Part shown: positions 1-11,650 of the stretch, in pieces
How the letters are laid out: every line of letters begins with the position of its first letter
How positions within the stretch are numbered: the stretch's first letter is position 1
NCBI GenBank assembly: GCA_037962975.1
Contig: CM075675.1
Span: 42,702,501 to 42,766,500 of the forward strand
Direction: 5' to 3'
Length of the DNA stretch: 64,000 bases
DNA from: Clitoria ternatea
Lineage: Eukaryota > Streptophyta > Magnoliopsida > Fabales > Fabaceae
The notes under the pieces: model-generated
Told to the model about the DNA's origin: nothing
The model's input: only the letters and a program-made list of their open reading frames with translations
The model's database searches: none
Position numbers and translations under genes: made by a program

Positions 1-934
1 CTTTGGGTTTGTAAGGTTGGAGTGATTTCTAGATACTTGAGAATGTTGTGTAGTAGTGTAAACTTTTGTATTGTGAAGTGTTTTCAAGTCATCGTAATGT
101 CAAACTCTGTAAGTGTTGTTCTTACTTTTATTATGTGTAACTAAATTGCTTATGTTGGAATTTGGCGAATCAATCTATTATATGATGTTGTGATTATGAC
201 CTCTACATATTTATGATTCAAGAACATGTTAGTATTTCAACTCTTTATTAATATGAACATCAAACGGGAGAATGATTGTCATGTGTATTAAAACTTGTTT
301 CATTAGTATGAATATCAAACAGAAGAATGATTATTCATGCCGAATTAAAATTTGTTTTAATGAAAGTAAAAGTGGAAATACCCTTAATATACTAATTACT
401 AGGGATAGAATTGGTAATTATTGTTGCCATGAGGCCAGGACTTAATGCAAGTTTTTATTGAGAAAGCTCACGAGGGATCGGACTTTAGGATAAATACTTA
501 GAATTTATATCACGAGGAGTCGGTTATAATGACTTTAAGCTGCAATAACATGAACTTGATGATTAAGTATGTATGTTGTAATTATTGCATTATATTTTAG
601 TGCGAGAATCCTAATTCCAACATAGTTTGTTAATCTGTGTTTTTACCTTAAGTATCTGCATTATTCTGAATTACATCTCAACTTTATAGTTACATTTTAT
701 CTTTTTCATCTTTTTCCCTTATGACAAATCAACCATCAAATCTTGTAAATATTGTATAAATTGTTTATAAATTATTCTTTTGTTAATAATCATTGATAAA
801 TTTACCATATTAAATAAGAAATTACTGTGAGTTACTGGACTTTCAATCCCAATGGAACGATATCTAAATTTGAAAACTACAATCGATTGGTGCGCTTGCC
901 AATTAATAACCCAATAGTAACATGGGGGTTAACA
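1..934 (+). repeat. Athila 5' LTR (3' portion only)
   Basis: Aligns from base 1 with 56174-57108 and ends in ...GGGGTTAACA. I counted roughly 43 differences over 934 bases, most of them C/T or A/G transitions, so about 4-5% divergence from the 3' LTR. The first ~600 bp of the LTR lies left of the window. Confidence 0.93.
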
Positions 935-941
935 AGTTTTC

Positions 942-960
942 TGGCGCCATCGTCAGGGAT
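942..960 (+). other. Athila primer-binding site
   Basis: TGGCGCCATCGTCAGGGAT begins 7 bases after the LTR end. It resembles the tRNA-Asp-type primer site known for Athila elements (TGGCGCC...GGGGAT), with a few transitions. The assignment to tRNA-Asp is from family knowledge. Confidence 0.75.
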
Positions 961-1093
961 TGAATTGATTCAGTAAAATAGTAAATTTTTAATTACCATG
1001 GTAAAAATATTTTTTTACCTTAGTGAAATTTTTTCAATTTATTCATTCATTCATTCATTTTAACGTTGTTTTACTAACTTTTCTTTATTTAGT

Positions 1094-2692
1094 GTGTTTA
1101 TACAAACTCGATCTTCTGCAGGAAAGGTGTTCTCTGATCCTGAGATCGAGAAGTTTGTAAAGAAACTTAAATCATTAAAATCTAAAAAAACAAAAACTTC
1201 TTCTTCAACTTCATCTTCTTTTGAAAAATCTAAAAATTTTGAAAATTCTAATATGGCTGCTGAAAGAAGAACATTAGGACAGTTTGCTGCTATTAATGGA
1301 CCACCTCGTGTTTAGGGGATGTATCAAGGACCTATTGCTGCTGTAGAAATTAAACCAGCTACTTTAAACATTATTCAAAATAATCAATTTGCTGGTTTAA
1401 ATAATGAGGAACCTTATGAACACTTAACTATTTTTTATGAGTTATGCAGCACAATTGGTTTTGAACCCAATTAAGAAGAATCTGTTTATATGAGATTGTT
1501 TCCTTTTTCATTGATTGGTAAAGCTAAAGAATGGTTTAAATCTTGTCCACCGGGTAGTTTTGCAAACTGGTCCGATGTTGAGAGAAAATTTTTGGAAAGA
1601 TTTTATTCTCCTTCAAAATATTTTGAAGCCATGACAGTCATACATTCTTTTTCACAAAATAATGATGAGTCATTAGGAGAAACATGGGAACGATTCAAGG
1701 CACTCTTAAAGAAATGTCCAAACCACAACTTAAATGATGCCGAAAAGGTAAGGATCGTTTGCCATGGTTTGTTACCTCAGTTTAAGATGATGTTAGATGC
1801 TTGTGCAAGAGGTTCTTTAATGAACAAAACTATGGAAGAAGCAATAGAAATATTGGAATCAGTGTCCATCAGTGACCGACAAGCAAAACATCAAAGAGGT
1901 AATGTACAAAAAAAGCCAGGTATGCTCGAATTGGGAGTGAATGATGTAGTATTGGCTCAGCAAAAATTGATGACTCAATAAATTGAGGCTATGAGCAAAC
2001 AATTGGAGAAACTTCAAATTGATCAGATGTCATCGTCACCTCCTGCTCAATTGAAACAATGTATGCATTACATGGGAGAACAACCATGTAGTTACTGTGC
2101 CCCTGATAGAAATGAGTAAGAGCAAGGCAATTTTCTGAACCATCAAAGAATACCCTTAGGTAATTTTCCTTTCAATCTTGGTAATTCTTTTCCTAACAAT
2201 TACCCGCAGGGTTGGCAGAATCAGAATATTAGCTGGAAACAAGATGTTGGACCTTCTAACTGACCTCCTAACAATCAATTCAAACAACAACCATAATCTG
2301 ATCAAACAGCAAGGCTAACTAGGATAGAAGAGTCTATCCAACAATTGCTATGATACATGCAAACAAATGAAGCCGCACATAAAACATCGGATATGCAATT
2401 GGGACAGTTAGCAAAAGAAGTAGCTGACATGAAAAGCTCTAGTTTTCTTGCAAACACTCAAAATCCAATAGAACAATGTAATGCTATTTTTACAAGAAGT
2501 GGTAAAGTTGTAGGAAATGATTGTAAAGAAAAAGAAGAAAAAGAAAAAGAAAAAGAAAAAGAAGAAAAAGAAGAAAAGAAAGAAGAAGAAAAGAAAAAAG
2601 AAAATGAAGAAAAGAATGATGAAAACAAAAACAAAAAATCAAAAAATAAAAAAATAAAAAAATCAGTATTTGGGTTAGACACCTCTAGTTAA
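1094..2692 (+). pseudogene. Athila gag pseudogene
   Basis: Capsid-type Gag protein of the Athila element. The core (about 1490-1980) has the retrotransposon gag signature around LFPFSLIGKAKEWF and the conserved W-x-F-L-x-R-F-Y pattern. A Lys/Glu-rich low-complexity tail follows at 2518-2680. One reading frame runs the whole way but is cut by in-frame stops at about 1313, 1472, 1979, 2117, 2261, 2294 and 2351, then ends at 2690. No frameshift is needed in this stretch. Most stops sit where one C-to-T or G-to-A change would explain them. The start is uncertain because an ATG near 1253 is also in frame. Confidence 0.85.
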
Positions 2693-2810
2693 AGATTTAC
2701 CTTATCCACATACACCATCAAAGAAGGATAAGGAAAAAGAATACAAGAGATTCCTTGAAATCTTTAAGCAATTACACATAAACATTCTATTTTCTGAGGC
2801 ATTGGAATAG

Positions 2811-3461
2811 ATGACAGCATATGCAAAGTTTATGAAAGAATTGCTCACCAAAAAGAGGAGGTATGATGAAGAAATTATTGAACTTGAAGTAAGTTACAGT
2901 GCTATTTTGCAACATAACATGCCAGAAAAGTCGAAAGACCCTGGAAGTTTCACCATTCCCATCTCCATTGGAGGTATGAATATTGGAAAAGCCTTGTTAG
3001 ACTTAGGGGCTAGCATTAATCTAATGCCTTTAAGTATGATGAAGCGAATTGGTAACCTTGATCCTCAAAGAACAAAGATGACTCTGTAATTGGTTGATAG
3101 ATCAATCAAAAGACCCTATGGTATTGTGGAAGATGTACTTGTGAAAATTGAACAGTTCTACTTTCCTGTTGACTTTATGGTTTTAGACATGGAAGAAGAT
3201 GTTGAAGTTTCCCTAATCCTGGGAAGACCATTCATGAAGACTGCTAAAGTGCTCATTGATGTAGATAATGGAAAGCTGGCAGTAAGAGTTCATGATGAAG
3301 AAGTAAACTTTAATGTTTTCAAAGCCATGAAACATCCCAATCCAAAGCAAGATTGTTTCAAGGTGGATGTTCTCGACGAAGTCTGCTTCTCCATATCCAT
3401 AGGTATGTCAAATTCTGACCCTTTAAATAAGTTATTAACTAACTCTGGAATTTTTGAGTGA
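2811..3461 (+). pseudogene. Athila aspartic protease region (pro), broken
   Basis: Retroviral-type aspartic protease that would mature the Gag-Pol polyprotein. The active-site region reads LLDLGASINLMP (about 2996-3031), the D-x-G-A-S form typical of Athila. A downstream ILGRPF motif (about 3219-3236) is the usual second protease signature. An in-frame TAA at 3087-3089 splits the domain, and another stop at 2808-2810 precedes it. The frame differs from both gag and RT, so at least two indels separate the parts. Confidence 0.85.
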
Positions 3462-3585
3462 AGAAGAAGAAAAATAGGTAGATAAATATCTTGAAGATCT
3501 TGATCAAGGGAAATAAATTTCCCCTAAATCAGGAGAAATTAAAGAAATTCAAGAAGTACCTATTGAAGAAATCAAGAGTCCTGAA

Positions 3586-5328
3586 TTGAAAGTGCTACCT
3601 TCTAACTTAAAGTATATCTTTTTAAAAGAAGGTAAGTTAAAACCAGTGATTATTAGTAATTTGTTAAGTGAAACAGAAGAAGAAAAACTGGTTGAAGTCT
3701 TGAAAAGGAATCAAGAAGAAATTGGATGGACACTTGAAGATCTAAAAGGTATAAGTCCATCATATTGCATGCATAAGATTTTGTTGGAAGATAATTTTAA
3801 ACCTGTTGCTCAACCTTAAAGACGCCTTAATCTAACCATGAAAGAGGTAACTAAGAAGGAGGTTTTGAAATTGCTGAAAGCAGGTATTATATATCATATT
3901 TCTGATAGTGCATGGGTAAGTCCTGTACAAATTGTTCCAAAAAAAGATGGTATGACGGTAATTATTAATGATAAAAATGAATTAATCCCAACAAGAACTG
4001 TCACTAGTTGGAGAATGTGCATTGATTATAGAAAACTAAATCAAGCAACAAGAAAAGATTATTTTCCACTTCCTTTTATAGATCAAATGCTTGAAAGATT
4101 GTCTGGACAGGCTTACTATTGCTTTCTTGATGGATATTTTGGATATAATCAAATTATTGTTGACCCTCTTGATCAGGAAAAGACTTCTTTTACATGTCCC
4201 TTTGGTATATTTGCATATAGGAAGATGTCATTTGGATTGTGTAATGCACCTGCTACTTTTCAAAGATGCATGTTTGCTATTTTTACAGATCTAATTGAAA
4301 AGAGCATTGAGATTTTCATGGATGACTTCTCAGTCTTTGGAAATTCATTTGAAATATGTCTAACCAATCTGGACACCGTACTGAAGCGGTGTATTGAAAC
4401 AAATTTGGTGCTCAATTGGGACAAATGTCACTTTATGGTGAAAGAAGGAATTGTACTTGGTCACAAAATTTCCTCTAAAGGTATTGAAGTGGACCAAGCC
4501 AAAATAGAGGTAATCTCTAAACTCCCACCCCCTGTGAATGTAAAAGGTATTAGAATTTTTCTAGGACATGCTGGATTCTATAGAAGATTTATTCAAGATT
4601 TTTCAAAAATTGCTAAACTTTTAACAAATCTTCTAAATAAAGATGTTGAATTCAAGTTTGATGAATTATGTCTTAAAGCTTTTAATTCCTTGAAGGAAAA
4701 ATTGGTTTCTGCCCCTGTAATTGTTGCTCCTAATTGGAATTTACCCTTTGAACTTATGTGCGATGCAAGTGATTATGCTATAGGAGCAGTTTTAGGTCAA
4801 AGATATGAAAACATTTTTAGGGTTATACACTATGCTAGTAAAGTTTTAAATAAAAATCAAATAAATTATGCAACTACTGAAAAGGAATTACTAGCCATAG
4901 TGTATGCCTTAGAAAAATTTAGATCATACTTGATTGGATCAAAAATAATTGTTTTCACTGATCATGCTGCAATCAAGTACATTTTGACCAAAACTGATTC
5001 TAAACCTCGGTTAATCCGATGGATTTTGCTCCTTCAAGAATATGATCTTGAAATCAAAGATAAAAAGGGTAGTGAAAATATAGTCGCTGATCATCTTTCT
5101 AGATTGATGAATGATGAGGTCACTGCCAAAGAAAAAGACATCTTGGAAGAATTTCCAGATGAAAAACTTTTTGAAATAACAAAACGGGCATGGTTTGCTG
5201 ATATGGCTAATTTTAAAGCAGCGGGAATTCTTCCAAATGATTTAACTTGGAAGCAAAGAAAAAAATTTTCAAAGATTCAAAATACTTTGTTTGGGATGAC
5301 CCTCATCTATTCAAAATTGGTTGGATAA
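3586..5328 (+). pseudogene. Athila reverse transcriptase and RNase H, broken
   Basis: Copies element RNA into DNA. A linker (3586-3819) leads through an in-frame TAA at 3817-3819 into a 496-codon open stretch from 3838. That stretch contains the RT palm with FMDDFSVFG (residue ~161 of the stretch), followed by the connection and RNase H with DASDYAIGAVLGQ and TDHAAIKYIL. The catalytic aspartates are present. The frame is lost near 5270-5320, where two small indels move reading from RT-RH into the integrase frame. Too damaged to act in cis. Confidence 0.9.
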
Positions 5329-6472
5329 TTTGTTACGTCATTATCTACCCGATTGGGAAAAGAAAGATGTGTTGTGGCATTGTCATAAATCACCTTATGG
5401 AGGACATTTTAATGGAGAAAGAACTGCTGCAAAAATTCTTCAATCAGGTTTGCGTTGGCCCTCCATTTTTAAAGATTCTCACTCATTTGTGCAAGCTTGT
5501 GATAACTGCCAAAGAACAGGTAATGTTAACAAAAGACAAGAAATGCCTCTCACAAATATTCAGGAGGTTGAGGTATCTGATTGTTGGGGTATTGATTTCA
5601 TGGGACCATTTCCTTACTCTCAATTTAATCAATACATTCTTTTGGCAGTCGATTATGTTTCAAAATGGGTAGAAGCAATCGCTTCACCTAATGCTGACAC
5701 CAAAACTGTAGTGAATTTCTTGAAGAAAAATATTTTCTGTAGGTTTGGAACACCAAGAACTTTGATCAGTGATGGAGGATCACATTTTTGTAACAAAGTT
5801 CTTTAGAAAGTGTTACAATACTATGGAGTGAGACATAAAGTGGCCACAATATATCATCCTCAAACCAATGGACAGGCTGAGATTTCAAATCGGGAAGTAA
5901 AGAGAATTTTGGAAAAGACTGTGTCTTCCTCTAAAAAAGATTGGTCACAAAAGCTTGATGATGCACTCTGGGCATACAGAACTGCATTTAAGACTTCAAT
6001 TGGCCTTTCTCCTTTCCAAATGGTCTATGGAAAAGCTTGTCATCTTCCAGTAGAGATAGAACATAAAGCATATTGGGCTTTGAAATTTCTCAACTTTGAT
6101 CCAAATGTAGCAACTGGCAAAAGAAAGTTACAGTTATTTGAGTTGAAAGAAATAAGAAACAATGCTTATGAGACATCTAGAAGTTACAAGAACAAGGTGA
6201 AAGCTTACCATGATAAAAAAATTAAAAATAGACATTTCATACGAGGTCAACAAGTTTTATTGTTTAATTCAATATTAAGACTGTTTCCTGGTAAATTGAA
6301 ATCAAAATGGTTAGACCCTTTTGTAATTAAGGAAGTTAAATCCTATGGAGCAGTCGAAATTGAAGATCTAACTTCCAAAAGAAGTTGGATGGTTAATGGG
6401 AAAAGATTGAAACTATATCTAGGTGGTGAGATCAACAGACTCACTATAATTTGCTATTTGACTGATTTGTGA
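5321..6472 (+). pseudogene. Athila integrase, broken by one stop
   Basis: DDE integrase that inserts the cDNA. The N-terminal zinc-binding H-H-C-C pattern spans about 5335-5520 and ends CDNCQRTGN. The catalytic triad is visible: D in WGIDFMGPF, D in LISDGGSHF, and E in the NGQAEISNREV segment after 5870. The C-terminal module with KACHLPVEIEHKAYWALK (about 6032-6085) and a WLDPFV motif is Athila-like. A TAG at 5804-5806 interrupts the core. The coding frame ends at 6472. Confidence 0.9.
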
Positions 6473-7739
6473 TGTGCAGGATGTCAAGCTAGAGACAGTA
6501 AATCAAGCGCTCAATGGGAGGCAACCCATTATTTTCTTTTTATTTTTAACTTATTTTTAAACATAAAAAGGGGGTTTTTTAAAATTATTTTTTAGAATTA
6601 TGATATTTGAAAATAAAAAAAGGTTTAAAAATTAAAAAGAAAGGGTTTTTAAAATTGAAATTTTGAAAAATGAAAAACAGAATCCCACGTGTAGCGCCAC
6701 ACTGACGCGTAGCGTGGGTTCTCAATTTTCAACCCGACGCGTAGCGTCCCTAGCACGCGTAGTGTCAGGGCCCTCGTTCAGTTTTTAAAACTGAACCAGA
6801 GGGAGGCCCAAGTCCATAACTTTTAAAACCTAGTTTTGCCTCCCTCTGTAATCACTCTCAAAGACCCTATTTTTCCATAAACTTTTTTTCTCTCAACCCT
6901 TCAATCCTCTTCAATTTCTCAATCTCTCAAGGATCCCAAGTAAGTTTCTCTAAATCCTTTTCACTTTGAATTTCAATTTTGATTCTTAGCAATGCATGAG
7001 GTTAAGGATAGGATTAGACAACCACTGGGCCTGATTGCTGTTAGATTTAGGAATTTGAATGGATTGAATGTGGTTTGGAAAGGTTGCTGCTGCGCAACCC
7101 CTGTTTTGCAGTTTCTATTCTGTAAGCCCACGCGTAGCATCCCACTGACGCGTAGCGTGGACAGAACAGGGCTGACGCGTAGCGTCCCATCCACGCGTAG
7201 CGTCAGCCTCTATTTTTGAATTCTGTCAATTTTGTGTTTTAATTTCTAATAATGTATATTTTGTTTTTTCTGTTTTTGATAATTTTGTCCCGTTTAATTT
7301 TTGTTGTTGTTTGTTCATTTTTCTTTTTAATTTAATACATTTTCTTAAATTGTATGTTTGATATACTTTATTGCATAAAAATAAATAAAATAAATTTGTT
7401 AAATTGTGTAAATATGTGAGATGAATGTTTTGCTAATTTCATGTTATTTCAAAAACCCAAAAACATTAATGTTTTATTTTAAATAATAAAAATTCAAAAA
7501 TATGTTGTTTTGTGAATTTTATGTTGTACGTTTAAAAATCCAAAAATATGTATGTTTAATTTGTTTTTATACTTTGTAAATATTTTATTGTTGTGTGAAT
7601 TTTGCATGAGTTCTTATTTTTGATGTTTTGTATAAAATATAAAAAAACCAAAAATATAATTGTTAATTTTTTAATGTTTGACATGTTTTATTATAAATCA
7701 TGTGATGTGAGTTAGATTTTTGAATTTTTCTTTTTACAG
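6473..7739 (+). other. Athila spacer between integrase and env-like ORF
   Basis: About 1.27 kb without a credible gene; short open stretches on both strands near 6973-7219 look incidental. It holds a perfect hairpin just after integrase (6513-6530), two clusters of GTA-centred inverted repeats (6684-6770 and 7128-7206), and long AT-rich tracts from 7220 on. It may supply a splice acceptor or internal leader for the env-like ORF, but I see no decisive site. Confidence 0.6.
6513..6530 (+). other. Perfect hairpin after integrase
   Basis: AATGGG-AGGCAA-CCCATT: a 6-bp perfect stem with a 6-base loop, about 40 bp past the integrase stop. The GGGAGGCAACCCA core recurs at this place in Athila-type elements, by my recollection of the family. 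Its function is not known to me. Confidence 0.6.
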
Positions 7740-8784
7740 ATGGCACCAAAGAAATCTATCCCTATTACTGGTCCCAAGAGACAGAGGAGGACCACTGACA
7801 CAGATACCACCTCTGAAGATCCAGATCTTCAAGGTGAGGAGCAGTTAGGACCTAGAGATCCCACTAGATTTCGCACTGACGCGAAATAGGCCTGGTTCCA
7901 TCAGATAAAGGGCCAGAGACTCATTTGGGATAGAGTCTTAGATCTGAATGCTGGAGACTATCCTGAGCTGCAGGATGAGGTCCAAAGGAGGAGATGGGGA
8001 CCTCCATTTTCCCTACCTACTGAGGGAGATCCCATCTTAGTGATGGAGTTTTATGCGAACGCTTACAGGACTCGCCAGGACACACCGAATATCGGCCAGC
8101 AGAAGACGAGTTGGGTTAGGAGTTGACACATTACATACGACTGAGACACCATTAGTACCCTACTGGGTAACCCTTGGGAGCCTACTCCCGAGAGTGACAT
8201 TTGTTTCTGGAAGGAAAACAGAAACAATGTTGCGACTGAGGATGGTGATTTAGGATACTTCCTAGATCAGGTTGCTCACTTCTTGAGCAAGGATGGAATC
8301 TTCTTCAACCTGAGTAAGGTTGGAAAGACTCCATCAAACCTCCTCAAGACCCAGCTGACCCCTATAGCTCAGGCATGGTCTCATCTTATGCTGCATAACA
8401 TCACTCCTGTCACCCACCTCTCTTCTATCCCAGTTGATCGTTGCTGCCTTCTCTACTCTATTCTTCAGGGCCATACTATTGATATTGCCGAGCTAATCTC
8501 TGAGCAGATTCACCTTTATGCCCTAGGGTATAAGGTGAACCGTCCTATTCCATTCCCTCTCATCATATCTGCCTTGCTGAGGAGGCAAGGAGTTGTTGTA
8601 CCATCACCCGAGTTTACTAGTTCTTTGGGGAGAGTCCCCAAAGTTCTAGTGAACAGAGATTACTTCGTCCAACAGTACGAGCTTCCACCACTGGAGCAGG
8701 AGGCTCAGCCCAGACAGAGTAGGAGGAGACCACTAGTTCAGCCACTATTGCTGATGGTATCACTGATGGATTTGCTAGGATGAC
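7740..8784 (+). pseudogene. Athila env-like / ATHILA ORF-1-type gene, 5' part
   Basis: ATG at 7740 begins MAPKKSIPITGPKRQRR, a basic N-terminus. The middle (8283-8780) is a helical region of the ATHILA ORF-1 / putative plant transposon protein type. In-frame stops occur at 7887 and around 8125-8140, and a frame change lies near 8600-8720. Ogre element A inserted after 8784, with ATGAC (8780-8784) repeated at 54048-54052. The gene resumes at 54053. Called env-like by position only; I see no convincing signal peptide or membrane segment in this part. Confidence 0.75.
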
Positions 8785-8869
8785 TGTCGCGACCTGAATC
8801 GCGACGGCGCGGCCGACCCTCTCAAAACAAAACGGGTTTCGAAATTCTTTCGAAAAGAAAATAGGGAGT
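8785..8869 (-). repeat. Ogre A 3' LTR, outer 85 bp
   Basis: Matches the first 85 bp of the LTR at 50588 with six transitions. It is cut at 8869 by insertion of Ogre B; the rest of this LTR continues at 39531. Confidence 0.9.
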
Positions 8870-11122
8870 TGTCGCAACCCGGATCGCGACGGCGCTGGCG
8901 AGGAGAGGGTATATGAAACAGGGAGTCGCCACCAACATTTTTATCCATAGGGAAAAACATTGGGAAAAAACTAAGTTCAGTAAAGCACTGGTTTTTAAAA
9001 TGAAATCCAAGTTCGGGAGTCGGTTACGAGTAGGGAAGGTATTAGCACCCTACATCGCCTGTCAAAGACAGTACCAAGACTGAAAGCACGACGTAAATAG
9101 CCTCAAAAAAAAACATGGTTTCTTCCCTTTTATTTTGAAAATGATAGGATGGAATAAAGAACTGTACAGACATAGAAGGTCAAAGTGAGGTTAATGGGAC
9201 GTTCTTGTCCGAATTAAGCTCGACTTCGATATGAGACAGAGGGGGTGAGAGAACGCCAACAAGACGTCACGTCTAAATTAAACGTCCTCGGATAAAAGGT
9301 TAGGGATAGGAAAGAGATAAGCGGGACGTCTTGTCCTAAGTATCCCTTCCCTATGAAGTTATGGCGAGGCTTGGGTAAAAAACTGTGGGGAAACCAACAA
9401 GACGTCACGTCTAAGTTGATTTTCACGGGAGTGACTAAGAAAATAATATTTATGAAAGAAACATGTAAATGAGGAAATAAATAAAGGGAGTAAAAGAGGT
9501 GGGCCCGACAGGAGTTAAAGTCCTGCTCCTACGTATTCTTGAATTATCAAGAAATCAGGGTTACGTAGTTCTGAGTATCGCTACTTTTAGGGAGGAATCT
9601 GAAGGATAATGATGGATATCATTAAAGAGGAGGATCCATGCAAAGCGAAGTTCTTCGCACGTGCACGAACCCTAGGAGGGTTGTGTAGACAGGAGTGCTC
9701 CCGTACGACACTTTTTTTTTTTACAAAATTGTTTTTTATTATGTCTGCTTATTATGGAAAAAAGGATAAAAGAAAAAAATAAAAAAAATACTAACAGTGA
9801 AAACTATGGCACGCAGGCAACTACAATCAACAAACAGCAAACCCACAAAAAAGTAAAAAAGGGGAATTGAAAGCAAAGGAAATAAGGAAAAGAGTGGAAC
9901 CGGTGTGATGAGCTAGGAACCGATGTGGGAGGTCGAGCGCAGTGACGGTGTCTGATTTCGGACTCGCACGCTGGCAGACAATGGACCAGAGTTGGACCCG
10001 AACTGGAAACCTGAAGGCTACGACCGGTGTTATGGGAAGTTGATCCGGGGTGAACGCTGTTGAGCAGTGACGGAGATTGACGAGGTAATGTATGGGGATT
10101 GGAACGACGTTAGTCCTGTGATAACGGAGCACGTTCGGGGTATGGACGGTGTAGGAGCAGTGGCTTCGTGTAGTAAAGAAAACTTCAAACCTTTTTCGAA
10201 CTAAGGTGGTCTTTTGTGGTGATTAAGGTAAGTCACTGGTTTCAAGTGGGGAGGTCAGTTAGGGATCTTGAGGAATCGGGGAGAATTTCAGAAGAGTTTT
10301 CTCGCGTAGAGGGAGCATCTGAAGACCAACCCCTTGAGCTTCCTTGGTTGGGGCATTTATAGGGCCTTCAAGTCATGGGCTGAGGGTTTTGGGACAACCA
10401 GAACTCCCACTCACCCATGCGTGTAGTGGTGTGCAACTCTGGCCACTATCATTGGTGGGGAGCAGGGTTTTCAGTGGGTTTTTTTTTAATTGCCCACTTC
10501 CGCCTCCCTGTCTGCCATTTTCCAGGGAGTGCAATTCCAGGTCACCGCGCATAATCTTCCGATCTCGCCCCCTCCATTGCCAAATTTGTGACTCCGGTTA
10601 GCAAAGCCAGTGGTTGGACGGAGTCTCCACTTATCCGATGTGGGGCCTTAAGAACCATTACCTGTGTCACATCGGCTGAATCTTTCAGTAATCATAGGGG
10701 CCGGTGTTCTCCTTCCTGGTCCGGATCTACTACCAGACGGTGTGCCCACGAGATCGTCTTACTTGGGCCGGACTCGCTCGTCTTTTGTTGTCAGATCCGC
10801 GACATCGCCGCGACATCGGTCATTAAGGGACTCCTGAGGTGAGGACGTTGGGCTTTGATGTTAGCTAACACCGTCTGTGGAACGTTGTGGGAGGAGGGCA
10901 GAGTGCCACACCGTTTATGGGACGGTGTGTGAAGAGGCGAAGTTCCACATCGTCTGTGAAGTATATGAGGGCGGAGTGCAAATGAGGGCGGTTGGCGGAG
11001 TGTTAAGGACTCATGGGCGGAGTTGAGGTGAGGTGTTAACTTAGGCCTTGTCCGGTGTTACCAACTTCAAGGCTGGGTCCGGTGTCATAACAATTTGGGC
11101 CGGACCGAAAGAGGTGTTCACA
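8870..11122 (-). repeat. Ogre B 3' LTR (2253 bp)
   Basis: + strand TGTCGCAACC ... GTGTTCACA. Contains repeated ACGT-core motifs (AAGACGTCACGTCT, GGGACGTCTTGTCC) between about 9195 and 9420. Has a - strand TATA box at 10355-10361. Confidence 0.94.
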
Positions 11123-11150
11123 GATGCCCCTCTTTACTCTCTTTTACGAG
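11123..11150 (-). other. Ogre B polypurine tract
   Basis: On the - strand the sequence abutting the 3' LTR reads AAAAGAGAGTAAAGAGGGGC plus ATC. Purine-rich and directly adjacent to the LTR, as expected for the plus-strand primer. Confidence 0.75.
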
Positions 11151-11438
11151 AAATGTAAATTTCCGAGGTGAAAGGGGAGTAAAGATATGAACACCGATGT
11201 AGGGGCTAAGTAGGACCAAAATCCGGTGTGGGGGTTAATGATGTGGCATTTTAAACAGCCGACGTGTCTCAAATGTGGTCCACGTCACTGGGTGACTGAG
11301 CATCCCACGTGTCATCAGCTAACTGGCTCTTTCAAAATTTAAAATTCGCGCCATTGGGCCGGAATGCCAAAAGTCGGCCTTTTTTTGAATGGGCCATGGG
11401 CCGGAATGTGGAAGGTTCTGGATTTCAGCTCCTCCCTC

Positions 11439-11445
11439 TATAAAA
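11439..11445 (+). promoter_or_regulatory. TATA box of the antisense gene in Ogre B
   Basis: CTCTATAAAAGCAAC on the + strand, about 206 bp before the ATG at 11651 and outside the LTR. It faces away from the LTR into the antisense ORF, so that ORF probably has its own promoter. Confidence 0.65.
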
Positions 11446-11650
11446 GCAACTTCGGGGATCCATCATTTTCACTCCTTTCTTGATATTGAAGTGCTGTCTC
11501 TCCGACGTTCAACCTCTCCGGTGTTCGAAGTTCTCCTCCGGCGTTAAAGCTTTTCCTCCGGTGTTACGTCCTGGCTCGTACCAAAAAAATTGCACGCATC
11601 GTCTCAGCAGGTAGCCATCCCACCCTTCACTTTAATTTCGTAGATAGGTT

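Noticed and set aside
2458..2682. 74-codon - strand open frame rich in Ser/Phe
   Set aside because: Mirror of the GAA/AAG-rich Lys-Glu tail of Athila gag; low complexity only.
11608..11645. Short 5' UTR intron (GTAGCC...TTTCGTAG) before the antisense ATG
   Set aside because: Under 40 bp, too short for plant splicing.
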